Below are positions 61,301 to 64,000 of a stretch of 64,000 nt of DNA, one piece after another (position 1 is the stretch's first letter; each line of letters begins with the position of its first letter). Position numbers and translations under genes: made by a program. The notes below the pieces were generated by a model, which saw only the letters and a list, made by a program, of their open reading frames with translations, did no database searches and had not been told where the DNA came from. The stretch comes from Reinekea thalattae (GTDB lineage Bacteria > Pseudomonadota > Gammaproteobacteria > Pseudomonadales > Natronospirillaceae), in assembly GCF_008041945.1 (NCBI RefSeq), contig NZ_VKAD01000001.1:806001-870000 (forward strand), written 5' to 3'.

Positions 61301-61848
61301 CGGTTTTCGGTTTCGCGGCGGCGCTCTTTATAGCGTGAAATACCGGCGGCTTCTTCAATGTAAACTCGCAGCTCTTCAGGTTTGGATTCGATCAAGCGAG
61401 AAATCATGCCCTGCTCGATAATGGAGTAAGAGCGCGGGCCAAGGCCGGTACCTAAAAACAGGTCGGTAACGTCTTTACGGCGGCATTTGGTGCCGTTTAG
61501 AAAATAGCTGGAGTCACCATCACGAGTAACGCGACGGCGAATAGAAACTTCGTTATAGGCGGCAAATTCACCGCGTAAGGTGTGATCTGAGTTATCGAAC
61601 ACCAATTCAACGTTACACTGACTCACCGGTTTACGCGAATTACTGCCGTTGAAGATAACGTCGGTTTTCGATTCACCACGCAAATGCTTCGCTGAAGACT
61701 CCCCCATAACCCAACGTACGGCGTCGATGGTATTGGACTTACCACAGCCGTTTGGCCCAACAATGGCCGAAAGGTTGGTCGGGAATGGAATTCTGGTGGA
61801 ATCGACAAAGGATTTAAAACCAGAAAGTTTGATACTTTTTAAGCGCAT
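58351..61848 (-). CDS. smc: chromosome partition protein SMC
   Basis: A 1165-aa SMC ATPase for chromosome organisation. Head N-half: Walker A VGPNGCGKSNTIDA (about residues 31-44). Long coiled coil arms (about 170-500 and 665-1000) flank a hinge (about 515-640). C-terminal head: signature LLSGGEKALTAIALVF and Walker B FCMLDEVDAPLDDANV. It works with ScpA/ScpB, not seen here. An imperfect hairpin at 58319-58338 follows the stop codon, and the zipA leader repeats come next. Confidence 0.98.
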   Translation of the reverse strand: MRLKSIKLSGFKSFVDSTRIPFPTNLSAIVGPNGCGKSNTIDAVRWVMGESSAKHLRGESKTDVIFNGSNSRKPVSQCNVELVFDNSDHTLRGEFAAYNEVSIRRRVTRDGDSSYFLNGTKCRRKDVTDLFLGTGLGPRSYSIIEQGMISRLIESKPEELRVYIEEAAGISRYKERRRETENRMRRTHENLERLTDIREELDRQLQHLHRQAQSAEKYKKLKQEERTTKAQLSALRWQRLNNEVSEHELAISELETKYESFVTQQRHIDTEMEVVREQHHEASEAFNQVQERFYQLGNEIARFEQTIAHRQEQSAQLLQDIQDAERVLHEASIESQSDNELVEEKRETLEFLEPEIEAAAEKSEQLTEQLTELEEKQAQWQTRWDAFNQNAQGPKRQAEVAQSRIQHLERVLDQYHRRQETLHQERQQIEANPESEVLTQLIEESEMLDDKAEQVQAQLEELTQRQHQYRELVEQKRSELEQAKNQLQQKSARHSTVKALIKASMAEESEGVQNWLSSHQLREAKRLAQDLQVEAGWEQAVEMVLGGSLQAIQVDNIAELPDALARFKDGELALIDRGNSGAATADTLLTKVTSSTDLSGWLGSVYLAENLQQALDKRATLKAGESLITPEGIWLGANWLRMRSGEDSQNGLLSLQQELETLEELVDELEVAEEDLSVDLDAVQLQLKTIENEREQRQAEFQQLSREQAEVKAQLSGKRVQAEELKARKARLDQDIEELEAQMLEEREALAMTREELQQSLDSMEDDVEEREALLAAREQSRIAIDEQRDLVRQARDAQHQLQLKQQQLQSEVNSFQTSLERAKNQKNRAAERVEKLKAQLQQKDDPDDDIQLELEAKLEQRVELEGQLGEKRIVVETADAKMRDMEQSRHSLDQQAMTVRSELEQSRMAAQAVMTRRTTLQEQLQEQQYDLATVLETLPEEANEADWEAALERLAAQVQRLGPINLAAIEEYQTQSERKRYLDEQDQDLQRALEVLENAIRKIDKETRTRFKETFDKINAGLKELFPKVFGGGHAYLEMTSEDLLDTGVAIMARPPGKKNSTIHLLSGGEKALTAIALVFSIFRLNPAPFCMLDEVDAPLDDANVGRYAKLVEAMSEHVQFIYITHNKGAMEMAHQLMGVTMNEPGVSRLVSVNVEEAAELAAM

Positions 61849-62063
61849 TCGGTGTTCTTCTGTGCTGCATAAGAGGTTGATTCTAGCGTCAATCTTACCC
61901 GCTGAAAACCTTAAGCAAAAGAGACTTTTCTTTTCAGAAACAACAACTTAAATAATGACGTCAGTAAAATGACAACTGCACCACATTAATGCCCTCTGTC
62001 GTACGCTCTCACATACAAACCAGCATGTACTGAAGCAGCAGCTTCTGCCAAATAAATCGCCCA

Positions 62064-63287
62064 CTAGGGTTGGCGAATTGTTAGCTGTAAAACCGCTGGC
62101 TGATTTTGCGGAGCAACTAATACCGGTTCGGCTTGCCAGTCTCCCGCGCTGGGGCTTGCAGAGCCAGACAGCGAAATACGGGCAAGCACTTCCAGCTCGC
62201 TGAAATCGCCCATTTGCGCACCGGTCATGCTGTCGTTATCGCTCAACAGTATCGACATCTGTTGCGCCGTCACCGCCAAACGCTTTACCGCAATAGGCTG
62301 CCGCTCACCCGGGACTCGGGCATAAACAAACAGCGCCGCCTGTGGCGTTAAGCCTTGCCAAGCCTCGGGCAGCAACAGTTTTAATTGCAGCCGTGTCTGT
62401 TCGCTGAGCTGGTAATCGATGCCTTGCGCCGCTAAAGCTGCAATGGAGGTTTCGATAAAGCCATCGATTAGGCTCATATCTGCCTCAGGATTAGCATTTT
62501 TTAATTGCAGCCAGTAGTCGATTGACTGCTCGTACTGGCCTAATTCATAACTGACGCGGCCAGCTAAGCCTAAGGCTGTGTTGGTTTGAGCCAGCTGTAA
62601 TGATTGCTCGAACGCTGCCAATGCTTCTGGCCGTTGCGCTAAGAAAAAGTGCATCTCTCCGATTGAAGACAGCAAGCTGGCTTCATCGAGCACATTGTGC
62701 TCCACCCTGCGTATTTGGTTTAACAGATGCTGGAAGCTGGCCAGCGCAGGCTGATACAGCTGCAAGTCTTTTTGTAAATTCGCCAGCTGAAACCAACCTT
62801 CTAGGTTTTCTGGCTGTGTTTGCAAGAGAGCTTGGTAATCGCTGATGGCGCGATACACCGCTTCGGCGTCGAACTCATCGGCATTGGCAAGCTCGGCAAA
62901 CTGCTGCTGCACCTTAACCGCACTGGCAGAACCCAACTGCTGGTAAGCGACAAAAGCAGCACTGCAAACCAGCAGCGATAAACCCAACCACCAGCCATAG
63001 CCCAAACGACGACTTTGCTGTACTGCTTTATTATTTTGTGGCGCAACACTGAGTGCACTGTCGGCTAACAGAGCGCGTTGCTGCTCTTGCTTAAGCGCAT
63101 GGTAATCCGCTTCGTTGAGCTGACCTTGCTGATACTGCTGTTCTAGCTGAGCCAACTGTTCACGATGAATATCGATGGCTCGAATGGTGGAATCTTGCGC
63201 GCTGATCAGCTGCTTTCTGAGCCGCACGGCAAACAATAAAAATAACAGCGCCGGTAGTAACAACAGTAACATCCATAGGTAAAGCAT
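62064..63287 (-). CDS. ccmI: cytochrome c biogenesis protein CcmI
   Basis: A 407-aa apocytochrome c chaperone of System I maturation. Two N-terminal transmembrane helices (about residues 2-20 and 95-115) with a cytoplasmic loop containing the QLAQLEQQYQQGQLNEADYH stretch, then periplasmic TPR repeats (about 130-275) and a C-terminal domain. The TGATG junction couples its start to the ccmH stop. Downstream, 215 bases separate it from the smc start. Confidence 0.93.
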   Translation of the reverse strand: MLYLWMLLLLLPALLFLLFAVRLRKQLISAQDSTIRAIDIHREQLAQLEQQYQQGQLNEADYHALKQEQQRALLADSALSVAPQNNKAVQQSRRLGYGWWLGLSLLVCSAAFVAYQQLGSASAVKVQQQFAELANADEFDAEAVYRAISDYQALLQTQPENLEGWFQLANLQKDLQLYQPALASFQHLLNQIRRVEHNVLDEASLLSSIGEMHFFLAQRPEALAAFEQSLQLAQTNTALGLAGRVSYELGQYEQSIDYWLQLKNANPEADMSLIDGFIETSIAALAAQGIDYQLSEQTRLQLKLLLPEAWQGLTPQAALFVYARVPGERQPIAVKRLAVTAQQMSILLSDNDSMTGAQMGDFSELEVLARISLSGSASPSAGDWQAEPVLVAPQNQPAVLQLTIRQP

Positions 63288-63772
63288 CAGTCGCGCTCCT
63301 CAAGTACCGGCTTCGATAACAGCTCGTCCAACCGTGCTTGCTCAGCGGCACTAAAATCGGTTTGCGGTGTTTGTTTACCGCGCACCGATAAGCGAACCAC
63401 CAAAATAGAACCCAGCACCAGCAAAGCCAACGGTAACAGCCACAACCAAACCGTAATGAAAGACAGCTGCGGTTTATAAATAACAAATTCGGTATAGCGC
63501 TCGACCATGAAATCGATAATTTCTTGGTCGCTATAGCCCTCGCGTATCAGCTGATAGGTTCTTGTACGGATATCTTCGGCAATGGGCGCGTTGGAGTCGG
63601 CGACATTTTGGTTCTGGCACTTTGGGCACCGCAGTTCAAAGGTCAGCTGCAAATAGCGCTGTCGTTGCTGCTCATTATCGAATTGCAATAACTCTTCGGC
63701 CGACCAAGCCGTACCTTGGCAAAAAAACATCAGCAATAGGCTGCTGATTAAAACTTTAGACCATGTCATCAT
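63287..63772 (-). CDS. ccmH: cytochrome c biogenesis protein CcmH
   Basis: A 161-aa thioredoxin-like reductant of apocytochrome c. A signal peptide precedes SAEELLQFDN; the active CxxC is in LRCPKCQNQNVADSNAPIA (about residues 47-65). A C-terminal transmembrane helix (about 105-125) and a short cytoplasmic tail follow. It is the short CcmH form, with the TPR part on a separate ccmI gene. Its start overlaps the ccmG end by 17 bases. Confidence 0.95.
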   Translation of the reverse strand: MMTWSKVLISSLLLMFFCQGTAWSAEELLQFDNEQQRQRYLQLTFELRCPKCQNQNVADSNAPIAEDIRTRTYQLIREGYSDQEIIDFMVERYTEFVIYKPQLSFITVWLWLLPLALLVLGSILVVRLSVRGKQTPQTDFSAAEQARLDELLSKPVLEERD

Positions 63773-64000
63773 AAATCGACTTCAGTTGCTCTTGCCAAAG
63801 GGTCTCTGTAATGGGCCCTTGAAAGCGATATTGAATGTAACCTTTGGAGTCGATAAAGAAGGTTTCTGGTGCTCCGGTAACACCCAAATCAAACCCTAAA
63901 CTGCCATTAATATCGTAAATATCGACCGCGTAAGGGTCGGCATAATCACGCAACCAGTTAAGTGCATAATCGCGATGATCTTTATAATTCAAGCCAACTA
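63756..64000 (-). CDS. ccmG: thiol:disulfide interchange protein CcmG/DsbE (C-terminal part)
   Basis: The 3' part of a periplasmic thioredoxin-like protein that reduces apocytochrome c; the frame is open to the window edge, so the N-terminus and the CxxC active site are outside. VGLNYKDHRDYALNWL, then DLGVTGAPETFFIDSKG, with the cis-Pro loop GAPETF, are typical of CcmG. It precedes ccmH in the ccm operon. Confidence 0.93.
   Translation of the reverse strand, partial: VGLNYKDHRDYALNWLRDYADPYAVDIYDINGSLGFDLGVTGAPETFFIDSKGYIQYRFQGPITETLWQEQLKSIYDDMV

Overview
This is a chromosome segment of a gammaproteobacterium, most likely a marine Oceanospirillales-type relative of Pseudomonas. The evidence is gene order. 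Several conserved blocks occur together: pheS-pheT-ihfA-merR-tRNA-Pro, leuC-leuD-leuB-asd-fimV-truA-trpF-accD-folC-dedD-cvpA-purF, smc-zipA-ligA, and ccmG-ccmH-ccmI. Moderate GC, a FimV protein, a rhombosortase-like protease and small families such as YaeP, DUF4250, VF530 and DUF2489 fit this placement. I cannot name the genus from sequence alone.

Layout. 1-5023: the end of a Bcr/CflA-type MFS transporter, then an RND efflux adaptor and pump. 5331-7478: a lipoprotein, a Rid-family protein and a LysR regulator on the minus strand. 7654-18379: an accessory block next to tRNA-Pro(GGG). It holds an AT-rich DUF5677-like gene and a two-gene defence operon that I read as Druantia type III: druH, 1094 aa, and druE, a 2098-aa DEAH helicase with a DUF1998 module. 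18599-24413: tRNA-Pro, merR, ihfA, pheT, pheS and pyrBI. 24590-41048: tRNA-Ala, gltX, two small conserved genes, then the long minus-strand purine/folate/lipid/leucine/lysine housekeeping run with fimV inside it. 41169-45638: a divergent LysR gene, rhombosortase, rdgC, an MFS transporter and two small genes. 45926-49639: an Fe3+-type ABC importer with a Fur-like box and a potentially structured leader. 49709-53936: a membrane protein and four uncharacterised genes, three of them coding for exported proteins. 54157-64000: DUF2489, yheU, ligA, zipA, smc and the ccm cytochrome c maturation genes, running off the end in ccmG.

The most interesting region is the tRNA-Pro-linked block. DruH and DruE are translationally coupled by a 4-base overlap and have their own promoter, flanked by two copies of a 9-base palindrome. 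A further gene follows with its own possible promoter. Druantia III is a known system, so the open points are the unexplained C-terminal third of DruE, the function of DruH, and whether the DUF5677-like gene belongs to the system. Other points are a set of candidate operators (a 25-bp perfect palindrome near the Rid gene and a 17-bp palindrome before the RND operon), a leader hairpin that could hide the ribosome binding site of the iron transporter, and tandem repeats upstream of zipA and gltX and inside fimV.
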